Shown: positions 44,888 through 57,087 of the stretch, one piece after another
How the letters are laid out: each line of letters begins with the position of its first letter
Numbering within the stretch: the first letter of the stretch is position 1
Notes under the pieces: generated by a model
Seen by the model: the letters and a program-made list of their open reading frames with translations, nothing else
Told to the model about the DNA's origin: nothing
Databases searched by the model: none
From: Aurifilum marmelostoma
Taxonomy: Eukaryota > Ascomycota > Sordariomycetes > Diaporthales > Cryphonectriaceae
DNA: 64,000 bases
NCBI GenBank assembly: GCA_027559495.1
Contig: JAMXSV010000023.1
Span: forward strand, 1,116,001 to 1,180,000
Direction: 5' to 3'
Position numbers and translations under genes: made by a program

Positions 44888-46169
44888 TCAATGTGAGAAA
44901 CGCCCGTGGGTGCCAGGGTGCGTCGGTATCCTCAGGTCCAGCTTCATCCCGGGCATCGCCCCCCCGCCACCGCCGACATGGCTCAGGTCGGGCCCGTTCT
45001 TCATCGTGGCCCAGTGCTCCTGCAGCACGGCGGCGCCCACGACCAGCTCGAAGCCGCACAGGAAGCAGAAGCTGATCTCGAGGCGGGCGAGCTCGAGCTC
45101 GCTGACCCCGCCGACCTTGGCGACCTTGGCGTGCGGGTAGCTCAGGTCCTCGAGGGCCTTCATGGCGACCCGCAGCCCGGCCAGCAGCAGGCGGTGCGCG
45201 TTGCGCCTCGTGACGGCCACGGCCCGCTCGTCGACGGCCAGGCGGTGGATGTAGAGCGAGGTGGCCAGGTAGACGGCCGTCGACATGGGGCAGAATCGGT
45301 GGATCCGCAGCAGGTAGTCGGCGATGCCGATGGGCGGCGGCTTCTTGCTGTAGAACTTGCGCGTGATGGCGCTGTGCTGAAGGTTCAGCGGCTGGCTGTT
45401 GGCGCCGATGACCACGTACGGTTCTGGCGCGAGCGCCGGCGTGGCAGACGAGGAAGAAGGAGGAGGAGGCGCGAAGGACCCAGGGGCGCCGGGCTCAGGG
45501 CTCGGCGTGGGCTTCATGTACACACCATCGATGGGCGCGGGGGCGGGGAGACGGCTGGGACAGGCCCGGCACGGCCAGAGAGTGGGCGCGTGCGTGGGAT
45601 CGCGACGGTGCTGGGATGGAGAGCCCCGGCGACTGCTCCTGCTGTGGGGTGGAGGACGGGGAGGACGAGGAAGAGACCTTGTTCTGCGCGCCGTCGGAGA
45701 TGGTCTGGGGCGGGCCTGGCGTGTTACCGGCGTCCTGGGTCTGGCGCGCGACCTCTCGCAGCCGCGCGAGGCTCTTCTCGGAGTAGTTCCGGACTATGCT
45801 CTCCTTCTCAGCCTGCATGCCCCTCATGTGCGGCACATGTGGTGTTGTCGGCGGCGGGGTGGGTGGTATGTCGCCCGTGATGCGCACGAGGGCCTCGACG
45901 CCCGCGCTGAGGAGCTTGAGGGCGGCGAGCGGCGGGACCTTGAAGATGTCGTCGGGCTGGGCACCGAGCTGTGGGGAGGTGACCTGCTGGAGGTTGGTCG
46001 GAGGTGGTTGGACGACGAGCCTGGGGTCGGTCGAGGGGTTGGGAGGCGGCGGAGGAGACTTTGGCACGGGGTGTTGGTCGCCAGACCCTGAGTTGTGATC
46101 ATCCGCCACCGGTTCTGGTCTTGTTGGCGATGCTGCCGCTGCCCCTGCATCTTGGGGGTTCGGCGACAT
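44888..46169 (-). CDS. PHO80-like cyclin, with an apparent +1 frameshift
   Basis: An N-terminal frame from the ATG at 46169 and a C-terminal frame ending at 44888 together encode one cyclin of about 426 residues. Pho80-type cyclins bind a Pho85-type kinase and control phosphate or other nutrient responses. The N-terminal half is Pro/Ser-rich, with the conserved segment EKESIVRNYSEKSLARLREV. The cyclin box is complete: HSAITRKFYSKKPPPIGIAD, FCPMSTAVYLATSLYIHRLA, VTRRNAHRLLLAGLRVAMKA, GGVSELELARLEISFCFLCG. The frames change near 45535-45550; one base fewer in the G runs at 45539-45548 would give a smooth Pro/Ala linker (PSPAPAPIDGVYMKPTP). Total span is one more than a multiple of three. A 67-nt intron (GTCTCT to CCCAG) is a weaker alternative. 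Confidence 0.85.
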
Positions 46170-48672
46170 CCCGCCGTCTTCCACACGCGACCAAGACTTT
46201 CAGTCGAGGAACACCACTCGTTTTCTATAGCTCGTGAGCTGGCGTTGACCTAGACAGGTCACTTGTTTGTCCCTGAGCAGTACAACTCTGCTCGTCCTAT
46301 CCTGTCCCTGGCACCTCGAGATATATGTAGTCCTCTCTTGGCCTTGTGACCGCGTGTGTGTGGGGGGGGGGGGTAAAAATTCGAGGACGTCGCGTGGTCG
46401 TTCTTACGCGCTCGCCTGCGTGACGTGTTGGGTTGTCTCGTGGTGTCGCGCGTACGAAGTGGTATTTCGGCGCGAGCCTCGTTCGTTTTCTTCTTACACG
46501 TGGGTATATATGTGTGTTTGTATGTGTGTGTGTGTGTGCGTGCGTGTGCTTGTGTAGTCTCTCTCTCTCTAGAGCTCGAAAATCGCGGTTACGTGGGCCA
46601 GGGGTGTTGGTCCCGTATGCGTATGGCTGCGGCTATGAAACTTCGAGACGGCAATCTTAGCATCCGGCTGCTCATGATCTCGCCTGGGACTGGGCTAGGT
46701 TGGGCTGGGCTTGGGTTCTTGTCGTCGAAGTCTCACCGCGACCTTGTCTCTTGGATGATAGGACCGAGTCCGTCCAGCTGCGAAGATAATAAGAAGGCGG
46801 CGATATTGAAATACCTCGGTAGGAGGGCAAGTGAATGGTGAAGCGTGACCCTTTGGGCCTGGGCCCGTCCCCTTCGATTTGGAGCGAGAATGGGCGTCGT
46901 GTAGTTAAGGGTTTCTGGGTCAGTGGTTTTAGTGGGTGGAGTCCGATCGCAGTACAGAGCAGGTGCAGTGACTGTGGGGTAGAAATTTGGAGGCGCTGCA
47001 AACAGCATCCAGTCCAGGGTTGTCCCCTCTCCCCGCCCTAAGGGTTCACAGTGGTACAGCAACAAGGTAGGCAGGAGTTGTAGAGTCAAAGGCCAAGGCT
47101 GACCATGACAGAGGAAGGGGGGGGACGGGAAGAGAGAGGGGATTTTATTCTTGGCTTCTATCTAAATGTTTATTTTTCTTCTCTTGTGCCCAAGGCAGAG
47201 CTCATGGCCAGTTCCACCACCTTTTTCCTCCCAGACCTGGTGGGGAGTGGAGAATGTCGAGCAGCATGGCACCATGAGGAGCCTCATCAGATGTTACCCC
47301 GATGAGGGGCAAAGACGCCATAGCAGTAAGACCCCTACTAACACCCTCGTATGCCTACTGAGCACTACCACTGTGGTACGTACCACAGCAGATCACTCGA
47401 CCAGCCTAGACCACCTGGGATCCCACGGCTGATCATCCATCCATCCATCCACCCACCACCACCACTCACTGCTGCAGAGCTCTCCCGCCGCCCCGGCGCC
47501 TAACCGCACACGCACACACCATGGTACCTACCTGGTTGCTGCTCCAGCTGTACTACTGCACAGTTGAGAGCAAGCAAGACACACCTGAGCAATTTGCCCC
47601 TCGACCCCTCCACCCACCACAACCACCACCACCACCACCACTACCTTGCAGATCGACCAAGCTACTAAAACCAGGTATGCTATGGTCGAAGCGGCAGCTA
47701 AACAGCCACACCGGCACACACCACCAGCAGGGGAGGGGTTGCTTTTCCCAGCCCCAACCAAACCGGTCTCACCGGCAAAAGAGCTCGCCCTCTTGGCCCT
47801 GCTTCCTTCCTCTCTTTTACTTATCAATCTGGTTTCTCGCCACCACCGAGCAAGAAGGAGTTTGAGCCTCTCAAGCCCCTCCACACCTAGGGGCCCACGG
47901 GAAACGCATCCCGTTATGCAGCAAGATAGACTTTAGACCTGTCGATCTTTCGTGATGTTGTGATTCTTGCTATCTCTACCCTTATGTCTCGAACGGTTGG
48001 CTTGGTGGGTTACAACAGCTCGGCAGGACCATCTTCTCCTCTTCCTCGGGAAGTTTTTCGGTTTATTTTCTTTCTTCTTTGCCCCAGGACGCTCACAGAG
48101 AGGTTTGTGGTCTCATCGACGAGAACCGAGGTGCAGGCCAGCAGGGTTCAGTCGTATGTCAATTGTGTGCGGGCGGTGGTCTAGACCTTGTTACGTCGGC
48201 GGCAATCTACATCTCACACAGTCACATACCAGGTCAAATAGACTGAGCGGCGCGGCTATCTCCTGCGCACCAGTCCAGAGAACACATCAAGAATAGTCGC
48301 TCGGACTCGGGCGCCCATGTAGCGTGATGTCTCTTGTCTTTGTAATTGAATGTAGGAGATTTGGCGCTATTCGAGGTCGCGAGACCTGTTCACGCGGCCA
48401 TTTTCCAAGACAAATGATATGGAAATGCGACGTATCGGGACAGCCATATTAATTGTAAGCGGCGTTACACGGCAAGAGTCGGATCATATCCAGTGTATGA
48501 AGCAAATCTTGCGCCAATCATCAATCTATCTAGTCCCGTAATAACGGCTTGCCCAGAGACCCCTTAAAGCCTACCCGATCAATGACCCATACACCACCAT
48601 ACATCAAATATGACTAACCCACTCGATCAACACCATACTGCAGTCCCCTTCTGGCCAGGGCCGAACAACAAT
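46170..48672. other. Intergenic, 2.5 kb, upstream of the cyclin gene
   Basis: It contains TG repeats (about 46523-46555), a G run near 46360, a perfect 18-bp palindrome at 47371-47388 and CCA/ACC-rich DNA near 47440-47640. The open frames here are low-complexity. No gene seen. Confidence 0.5.
47371..47388. other. Perfect 18-bp palindrome
   Basis: The sequence ctgtggtacgtaccacag equals its own reverse complement. Whether it is a protein-binding site or chance cannot be told from one copy. Confidence 0.5.
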
Positions 48673-50950
48673 CTAGCAATCCTTGAGCACTTTGCAGTCC
48701 AGCACCGCGCTGGTGCCATTCTTGACACTCTCGATGGCGTCCTTGAGGACTGTATCGAGATCCTTGACATTATCCACCTGCGCAGCGAAAAGGTTGCCAC
48801 AGGCTGCCGCCTTGGCGATACCCGCGTAATCTGGCGTCGGCTGGAAGGAGATGTTGATCTCCTCGTTGGTAGCCTTGGAGCCCAGGCCGTCTGGGTGGAC
48901 GAGCAACAGCGACTTTCGTGGCGCGTTCCAGCCTGTGTGGTAAGATGGAAAAGGTCAGTAGACGGCACAGACCAAGCCTGCCTTCCAAGCACGGGAATCA
49001 ACTTACCCTTGTTGTTCAACACGATCGTCAGCACGGGGATGTCGTATCGCTGAGAAATCCAGTACACACTCCCTGGCACGGAGAACAAGAACGTCCCGTC
49101 GCCCACGATCTGCACCACAAACTTGCCCTTGCCGGGCCCGCCGCTCTCGGCATCTGTCGCGAGCTTGATGCCCAGCGCACCACCGCCGGACCAACCCAGC
49201 CCGCCGCCGCCGCAGTTGATCCACGAGCCCGGCTCCTCGGGCTGCAGGTTGTCATGCACGAACGCCGTGTTGGTGACGGCCTCGATCGCATAGATCGTAT
49301 CCTTGGGCAACAGCTCCTTCAACCTCTTGCTCAGGTACCCTGAGCCGAACTCGCCATTGTCAGCAGGCTTGATACGCGACTCGATGTCTGCAAGCCTCTT
49401 CTCATAGCTTTTCTGGAGTGCCTCGCCCCGCGCGCTGGCCTCCGCGCCGGCCAGTCTGGACTGAAGGGCCTCGTTGGTCCTGAGGTACGCGGTGACCTGC
49501 TCGGTTGCGCTCAGGCTGTCCGCCCTGTATCGCTGTTCTGCGTCGATGTAAAACACCGGCATCATCTGTTTCAGCGGGTCACAGTCGATGTGGAAGATCT
49601 TGGCATCCTTCTTGGGCTTGCATCCCGTCGGGACCCATGGCACATCGCAGTCCAGCACGAGGATCACATCGGCAGACTGGATGACTTCTTCGCGGCCGAA
49701 CCTCAGGCCCACCCAGCCCGGGTGCGATGCAGGGAAGCACATATCACTACCACCCGTGTCCAGGACCCGCAGCCCCTTGACGGTGTCGGCCAGCTCGACC
49801 AGCTTTCCTGGGAACTCGTGGTTCCGCCCGGCGTATCCGGTAATCACCAGCGGCTCCTTCGCGCCCGCCAGCGCCTCGGCAATGTCCTTGACGCCATGCG
49901 ACGGCAGACCGCCCAGCTCCACAGGCTCCCAGTACTTCTGCTCGACCGAGTAGGGCTGGATGTCCTCTTCCATGACCTCACGGGCGCCACATAGATACAC
50001 AGGGCCCTGGGGTGCCGACCGCGCGAACTGCAGCGCACGGTTGACCATCTGCTTGACGTTCTTGCCTGTGCGCAGCTCGCCGCTGTACCGCATGTACTGA
50101 GCCAGGATCTGCTTCTGGTCGGGCACGTCCTGGATCCAGTGGATGTACTCGGTACGAGACCCGCGCATCTCGCCCTCTAGCGTGAACGGCGAGAGACCAG
50201 CAAAGAGGAGGATGGGCGCCCTGCCCGTGCTGGCATTGTGCACAGCGGCTCCAAAACCCTGCGTGCCGACGTCGACATGAACAATGACAGCCTGTGGCTT
50301 GTTAGTCAGGCGGGCGTACCCGTCGGCCATGGACATGGCGACCATCTGGGAGGCCAAGTGGTGTCAGTATATATATTATTGTGCAGTTACAGATGCAGCA
50401 CGACGAGATCACTCACCTCATTAGGGCACGTAATAATACGAGGGAAGGATCCCTTCTTCTCACGCTGGCCTTTTACCATGGCCTCGATAATGCTGGGATG
50501 GTCTGAACCCAGATTTACAAAGCAGTGGGTAATGCCGGCCTCCCACATGGCCTCGAAAAAGGCAAAGGATGTGGTATACATGTTGGGCGGGGATGCAGTG
50601 CTGTGAGCTTGTCTGATGGGTTGTGGTATGACTTGTGTTGGTATTTTTCTCCCAGCAGCCGATGATGATGAAGGTGTCAGGGACCTGGTCGAGGAGAGTG
50701 AGGAGAAGGTTGATCGTGACGATGAGGGTTCAAGGCGAGAGATGGGACTGAGGCCATCGGCCTTAGACCGGAGCCGACCACTGCTACTGCAGGCATCATT
50801 GCCCCCGGACGAGTGAGCTCGGGAAAGAAAAGCGGCAGCACTACCGAGTGCTGGTGCTGGTGCTGGTGCAGAAGCGCGGTAATTCCGGCAGAATTGACTG
50901 GTCCGGGTCCCTGGTGCAGGTCGGAGGCGAAGAAGGGCTGTGATTGACAT
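48673..50950 (-). CDS. ThDP-dependent enzyme (acetolactate synthase/decarboxylase-like), probable mitochondrial presequence
   Basis: Three exons (50417-50950, 49007-50345, 48673-48932) give 710 residues. The protein has the three domains of thiamine-diphosphate enzymes. The N-terminal PYR domain starts near residue 122 (MYTTSFAFFEAMWEAGITHC) and has the cofactor-activating Glu in CPNEMVAMSMADGYARL. A middle domain follows, then the PP domain with the metal-binding GDGTFLFSVPG and NNKGWNAPRKS across the last intron. The first 120 residues are Ser/Arg/Ala-rich and look like a mitochondrial targeting sequence. The family is usually annotated acetolactate synthase-like or benzoylformate decarboxylase-like, but active-site divergence prevents a substrate call. 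The ATG at about residue 122 is an alternative, non-targeted start. Confidence 0.88.
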
Positions 50951-52783
50951 GGAGACGCTGAGTGGTGGTTGGTGCCCAGGTGGTGGGAGAGCGACAGTAG
51001 TGGCCGTGGTTGAGCGTGTGATGGTGGGTGGTGCAGAGAGTTGGAGGAGAGCGGGGGTTTTCCAATCCTGGAGAACTGTGGTTTGCCGATTATGGAGAAC
51101 GGTATGGAGAACACACACACAAAGTACTCTTGTACACAATGCCAGCACTTGGCAATTGGCGGGATGGAATGGAGGGAGGGGAACTGGTCGTCTTTCAGAT
51201 CCTAGGGATTGACTTAGAAGCGAGAGTAGGAGGAGGAGGGAGGGCACTTCATTGGCCAACAAACAAACACACCCGCAGACAGGTCGCAGGGTCTAGTTCA
51301 GGGGTTGTCAGCTCGATCGAGAGGGATATATATGAATATAGTCACAAAGATTAAACACAAGCAGAGGGAGGAAAAAAAGGAAGGCAAAAGAAACACGTAT
51401 TTGAATAGGCAAGCATGTATGATGAACTGTCCCTGCAGAGAGCGGCTTCCCCAGGCCTATGCCTACACCGGCACAAGCACTGGCCATGGTGGGGAAGCCG
51501 ATAAGGGCCAGGGCCTCTTTCAGAAGGGTTGAAGGGGCCCTGCGCACCTGCCATGCGCTTTGCGCGGGGTAATCGGGCGGGGGAACTGTGGGGCTCTTTC
51601 TCTGTTCTTGCCGTGAGAATCCCTGGTCCCTTCACCAGACATTTCCTACATGCCTTGGTGTAAACTTCACCGTCCTGCAGATTTTTAGTCACTGCATCTT
51701 CATAATCGGTCAGGTGGTCTATCTCGGGTGTCATAGTTCTGGAAAGCCTAGCCAATTGGGATAGTCCATATTCCCCTGGGGGACTGTGAGACCTCGAAGA
51801 TAGTTGGGCTTCTCGCTTACTGACGGTTTAAGCATCTTTCAGGGGATCCCTGTTTACTGCCTGTGAAAGAGCCGGCCTGAGTTTATACTTCCCAAGATTG
51901 GGTTATTCCGTATTTGTTACGACTTTGCGCACACAGCACGGCTGGAACGTTTGGGATAGTCTCAATGCTGACTGTTCACGCTATTATAGTAGAGTGTCTT
52001 GTCCTTCTACCTTCTTTTTCTGCTTCACAGGCAATCAGGCCCGACAGAGATACCAGGGATGCAGTGCCAACGGGCCGCACACCTGCTCAAGATCAGAGAC
52101 CTCTGCTGGGGAAACGAGGCAACAATGTTGCATAGAGTTCCAAAATTTCAACATTGGTCAAGTAATTGCAGTTGACCGTGGTTAATACGGCCATTGAACC
52201 AACTGACCCCGGGATGGCCTTGAAGTTTAGTTTTGGTCCTAATATACAGTTAAAACTAATATTGATTACGCGCCTATAGATCACACAAAAAGCTAGCGCT
52301 CGTCAAGGTTGGTATATTTCGGGGTTTATATGTAAGTATGTGGGAGGGTATATAAGTGCTAGATCATGGGACCAGACACCATGTTTAATGATCGTCCAAG
52401 TCGCGAATTCCGACCTCAACAGCCTCAAGATACTCATATCTCTCTATATCAAGTCTAGTATCCACCTAGCATCAAGCATCTTTCATACCGCAACTGCTCA
52501 TGTGCAGCGGATGTAATTGTCCGCGTGATTGAGGTTTGTGTTTTCAGCAGCGATCTCAAAAGTCTGCTCTCACCGCCAGAGTCAATCTTGCATGTGACTG
52601 CCCGTGCATTACACCCTTCAGGCTGATCAATCCGAAGTACGGACGTACTCCTCCATGTTCCCCCGCGATTGCACTGCGATGAAATTCGGTCCCCCAAATG
52701 CATTTGTCGTGATACACGCACGAGTGTTGTTTATCTTTCACACCTGGAGCCTTGGATTGGCAACAAGTGCGTAGCAAACCCTC
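50951..52783. other. Intergenic, 1.8 kb
   Basis: Upstream region of the ThDP enzyme (left) and 3' flank of the LOR gene (right). The ThDP frame stays open upstream to 51262, but that peptide is low-complexity. No further gene seen. Confidence 0.5.
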
Positions 52784-53523
52784 TCACGCGCCGCCAGTTG
52801 CAGCCGCAGCGCTCTGCTCGATAGCAGCCAAGACAATCATGATAGTAGAGGCCTAGGAAAATTACTGGTGAGCAAATCTACCCAGACGAGTATGAAACAG
52901 ATGAGATCGCAGAGCTAGTGGAAAAGGAAAAGAAGAAGAAAAAAAAAAGACATAATCAAGTCTTGGCAACCTACCAGCGCGGTGTCCATCCCCTGCGCAA
53001 CATCAACAAACCACTCCTTCCTCAGCGCCCACGTCTTCTTCTTGGCACTCATCAGCACCACGTCCGAATCGCCCAAAAACACATCCGTCCGCGTCTTCCA
53101 CAGGCCCTGGCCCCGGATCCGCAGCTCCTGCCACGCGCCCTCCCCCGTCGCGACGTACAGGTCGATCTTGTCCTTGCCCATCGACCACCTGACCTCGAAC
53201 CGCGCGGCCGGCGTGTCGACCGTCTGCCCCGGCAGCAGGACGTACCAGGTGCCCAGCAGGGACATGACCTTGCGCTGGATCTCGAGGAGCGGCTGCCGCG
53301 AGGCGTCGAGGAGGACGCGCCTCTCCCGCATGGATATGGTCTTGGCGTCTGTGCTGAAGACCTCGCGCTCCGGCTCGCCTGGTGTCTCGTCGATGATGGT
53401 GAAGTCGCCGCCGGACAGGCTGGTCAGGTAGCCCTTCATGTGCAGGGTGGTTGGTTTCTGGGCTACATATTTAGGGAGTATGGCGACGGGCGTTTGGACG
53501 GTGGGGAGGTCAGGCTTCGTCAT
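52784..53523 (-). CDS. LURP-one-related (LOR/Tubby-like fold) protein
   Basis: Two exons (52975-53523, 52784-52852) with a 122-nt intron give 205 residues. The LOR family has the Tubby C-terminal beta-barrel fold with a central hydrophobic helix; fungal members have no defined function. Visible features are the strand pattern with KGYLTSLSGGDFTIIDETPG, the basic turn REVFSTDAKTISMRERRVLL, LLEIQRKVMSLLGTWYVL and a C-terminal hydrophobic helix encoded across the intron (DTALASTIMIVLAAIEQSAA). The second exon was found because the acceptor CTAG restores this helix in phase; without it the frame ends in unrelated residues. There is no signal peptide, so a cytosolic or membrane-apposed protein is likely. 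Confidence 0.86.
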
Positions 53524-54163
53524 GTTGGCTGGTTTGTGGGCTCTTCGCGGAGTCGAGGAATAAGGGTTGTCAATTCAGTTTGGGCGAGAGTGATGTGGAG
53601 GACGCTGTAGATAAATGTTGTTCAAATGCTTCCTTCAGGATCAATACAAATATCGGGCCATAGGTGGGCCCCACACATCAGCCAGCACTGCCATAATTAG
53701 TAGCTAGGATAAAGTATGAATCGCTCTTCACGAAGACAATATCGAATCAAAATGCAAACTACATCTATGAAATCTCACGTTATATCTGCGACTGTGGGGG
53801 GCTTACAGAAGCGAATTGTTAAAGCCCCAGCCAGTATGGCAGGATGAGCATTGTGGCGCTGTAGGGTACATCGTCTCCACTATATCGATCCCTTGGCGCC
53901 CCTGCCACACTGCTCGAGGCAACAATCCTCCTAGACAACAGGCAGCAATTGATGGTACTACGGAAGCTTTTTATGTGGATTCTTATGGCTGTATTGTGTA
54001 TTTCATTATAGCGCTTCAACATTACTGCTTCGTTCAGTATATAATTTTGTATTTTTCTACACTCACCCGACCAAGTTACCAACGATGTAATCAAAAGATG
54101 TCTGTCCACACAACGATTCTAGCAGTCAGTTGAGCCACCGCCCAGCAGCTATACGCCTTCCCT
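53524..54163. other. Intergenic LOR gene to Zn2Cys6 gene
   Basis: AT-rich DNA with the LOR promoter and the 3' flank of the transcription factor gene. No gene seen. Confidence 0.55.
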
Positions 54164-55614
54164 TCAGCTTGCACTCGTCTTAGCCCTCCATTTTTGAACC
54201 CTCTCCACGCCTGTTGTACTCGTTAGCTACAGCCAAGCTTGAAGAAGGCCAGATGTAAACCAAACTCACCAAAATTGATATCGAGAGTTGAAGTTGTGAA
54301 CTCGTCAACATCCTCGGGCCGTCTGCGATCAAAAATGCGATCCCACTGCCGCCGACTGATGAAATCGATGCCGTCGCTCTTGCCCTGAAGTCTCTCACAG
54401 AGAGTCGCCCACTCGACTGCAGAGTCTGCATCCCATAAGCCCTCACAAGTTGTAAACATGACCCCACCAGGGCACGGAGCCCAGCGCATCTGCAGGGTAA
54501 GGTAGATGCTCTGTGTGCATGAGCATATCAACCATGTCCGACGGATAGTCTCGGCAAAAGCCCACGCGTACCATGCGGTATCCTCAGGACTGAGCACTGG
54601 GCCGCTGCGTGCGCTGGCAAGGGCGGCGACGTGTTCGTTGGAAACGAGTCCAACTGCAACCGGGGCCCGGCCTTGTGGGTCAGGTCTCGGGTCTCGAGGA
54701 GTGATAATAGGTTGTACGAACCTCTCAGAACCTCGAGCAGCCGCGGCCTTTGCGGATTCCATGAGCTGATGAAGCCAACCGTCCAGGATGGGGATCTGTG
54801 CTTCGCAAACATGCCGCAGGCGGATAGCACCGTCATATAGACCGATTGTCTGGTAGATGTGTAGAGCATGTATACGGGCCAAGTGCTCGAAGACGGTGAG
54901 TTTCGAGTCTACGCAGCTCGCATCGTCTTCGTCCATGTCGGGCTGGTCTGCCAAAAGCTGGCGCATCCTTTCCTCGACTAGCCGATGCACTGCAGCTTTG
55001 TTCTCAGACGTTCGGTTGATGTACGTGGAGAGGGTCGTGAAGGCATCTATAATGCATCTTGGCATTTGAAACTTGTAGATGTGCCGATGTATATAGGGGC
55101 TGCAGGTTGTATTCACCCAGCGGGCTTGCCACTCCCGAACATGCTCAATGACATCTTCCAGAACCGTGGAGCAGATCGGCGTGGTATATGGTGGCGGAGG
55201 TATGTGATCGATTTCCCACGAAGAAGGCTCCAGATACCATGGAACGGTAAAATCACCCCTACGATCCAGGGATTCAATGGGATGAGGGCTCTGCGAGTCG
55301 ACAAAATCAAAATTCATGCCAGCCGGAAACAGGTCATCGAGGGTCATGGTGTCCCCACTTGTGTCGAAGAGCGTGCTTGAGACGGAGGCGGAGAGCGAAG
55401 ACAGCGATGCATCTACTGCAGAGACTAATTGCGCGGACGAGAGCTGCGTCTCTTTAGGCTGTCGTGGTGGATGGACAAATCGTCCTGTCGGTGGATACTG
55501 GCAAGAGATGCCCCGCGAAGTGCAGCGGCTACAGGTCGGGATCTGCTTGCCGCATTTGCGTTTCGCTTTGGCACAAGCAGTGCAGGCTTTATTTTCAAGT
55601 GTGAGATCCATCAT
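54164..55614 (-). CDS. Zn(II)2Cys6 transcription factor
   Basis: Two exons (54270-55614, 54164-54210) with a 59-nt intron give 463 residues. The DNA-binding binuclear zinc cluster is at the N-terminus: C11-x2-C14-x6-C21-x6-C28-x2-C31-x6-C38, with the usual basic segment AKAKRKCGK. A Ser/Thr-rich acidic stretch follows, then a helical middle and C-terminal region with HEHLARIHALHIYQTIGLYD-like packing helices that resembles the fungal factor family often found near metabolite or nutrient genes. The last short exon (ending VQKWRAKTSAS) was added because the GTGAGT donor and ACAG acceptor are clean and in phase. The regulated genes are unknown. No metabolite cluster is visible around it. Confidence 0.9.
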
Positions 55615-56721
55615 GAGGGTGATTTGATGTCGAAACAGTGAGCAATCGGTTTGATAGGCGCAGAGAACACGCCTGGAGATGCCATCTCTCGTTAGGAACG
55701 CAGACAGGCAGACTCCAGATAGTAGCGGGCTTATTAATGGCGAAGCGACAAGTGCGGAAACTATACCTAACACTAGATAGTGTCCGCAGTTGGGGTCTCT
55801 GTGGGATGATGGCCTGACAGCTACAGTACTTGTAAGTAAGCTCTTAGGGGGTCCATGTATTTTGTGGGCTCTTGAGTCCACGATACTGTTAATGGTTAAC
55901 ACTTTTTTGAATTCCACCTTTCACGTCGTCTCACGACTTTTTGAGGGTCGTTTTGCGCACTGTAGTTTATCTTGTCGCGTTAGAGTCGGTTCATAACTTT
56001 TGTGGAAAATCTCTGTGCTTGTCATCTTCCAGCCATGAATGTGACCGTCAGGTCTCTCTGCATGCGCTGCAGATGTTATCCCCGAAGGAACTTGTTACGT
56101 CAATACAGTACGTCCACGCCCACGTCTGCCCTCGACAGGCTGGACATTCAGCATTTCCACAAATCTCATGTCGTGTCGCGTCAGTGGGCCCTTGTAATCT
56201 GGTCATCCAAAGTAAACAATGTCCACAACGGACGTCAGACCGTCTCTCAACCCTCGTATTGGATGAAATTTCCCGGCCATAATCGACATAGCATAAGTAG
56301 GTAGTCACGTATAATACCATGTAAGTGCTGATTGCACCTGCAGCAACATCCACCACGTATAGGCACAAGACGTCATGCTATACTTGCCAACCCCCCACAC
56401 GGCATCAGCTGGCGGCCAAGCAGCCAAACAGGCAGCCAGCCACACCTTCCGTGTGACAATGCGAGACAACAATGACGTCAAACTGTAGGCAGGAGTGCTT
56501 GGATCGAGATGAATATGGAAGGAGACATGCATTATCAGAATATATAAGGGCAAAGTCCGAAAGAACTCGATAAACAGGGCCTTTTGTAAATAAAAGAGAA
56601 TAAATAGCCCCCTGGGAGAACGAACCTGAACCTGTCCACAAAGCTGCCCACGTTGCCCAGATCACCCAGCCTCATTCCAGTCGTCTGACCTCCAGAACAT
56701 CAAACCTCAAAGTCGATCAGG
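55615..56721. other. Divergent promoter region Zn2Cys6 factor / Con-6
   Basis: About 1.1 kb upstream of both genes. The Con-6 side has a TATA box. No gene seen. Confidence 0.55.
56541..56548 (+). promoter_or_regulatory. TATA box of the Con-6 gene
   Basis: TATATAAG lies about 180 bp upstream of the ATG at 56722. Confidence 0.55.
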
Positions 56722-57087
56722 ATGCCTGCCGAAGCTCACGTCATTGCTGGCCACAAGGCGAATCTCTCCAACCCGAATACCTCGAGCGAAGCCAAAGAGC
56801 ACTCCAAGGAGATTCTCAAAGATGAGCATAACAGTACGCCCACGAGCTTCGATTCATCCATACACAGCTGAGCTAATGCGAAGTATCTGGCAGTCGTCAT
56901 GGAAGGAAACCAGGCCAAGGACGTCAGCAATGTTGCTGCGGGTCTCAAGGGGTGCGACCATCTTTCTCCGACTAACGTTCCCATATCATTTTACTGACGT
57001 TCACCTCACAGAGCAATGCACAACCAGAATGTGCCAGAGGAGTCGCAGTTTGCTGCCGCTGAGAAATTAGGACAGGTCGAACAGTGA
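56722..57087 (+). CDS. con-6: Con-6-family conidiation protein
   Basis: Three exons (56722-56833, 56894-56951, 57012-57087) join to 81 residues; the gene is too fragmented to appear as a long open frame. Con-6 proteins are small hydrophilic proteins that accumulate during conidiation and are lost on germination; biochemical function is unknown. Two copies of the family repeat are visible: GHKANLSNPNTSSEAKEHSK (about 10-29) and VAAGLKGAMHNQNVPEESQ (about 54-72), each with the Gly...Lys-Ala...Asn-Pro/Gln-Asn...Ser-Glu-Glu pattern. There are no cysteines and no signal peptide. All three junctions keep phase. Expression during sporulation is inferred from the family, not from the sequence. Confidence 0.85.

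Noticed and set aside
44906..45880. 324-codon plus-strand frame opposite the PHO80-like cyclin
   Set aside because: Antisense shadow: Gly/Arg-rich, no domain, while the cyclin box on the other strand is unmistakable.
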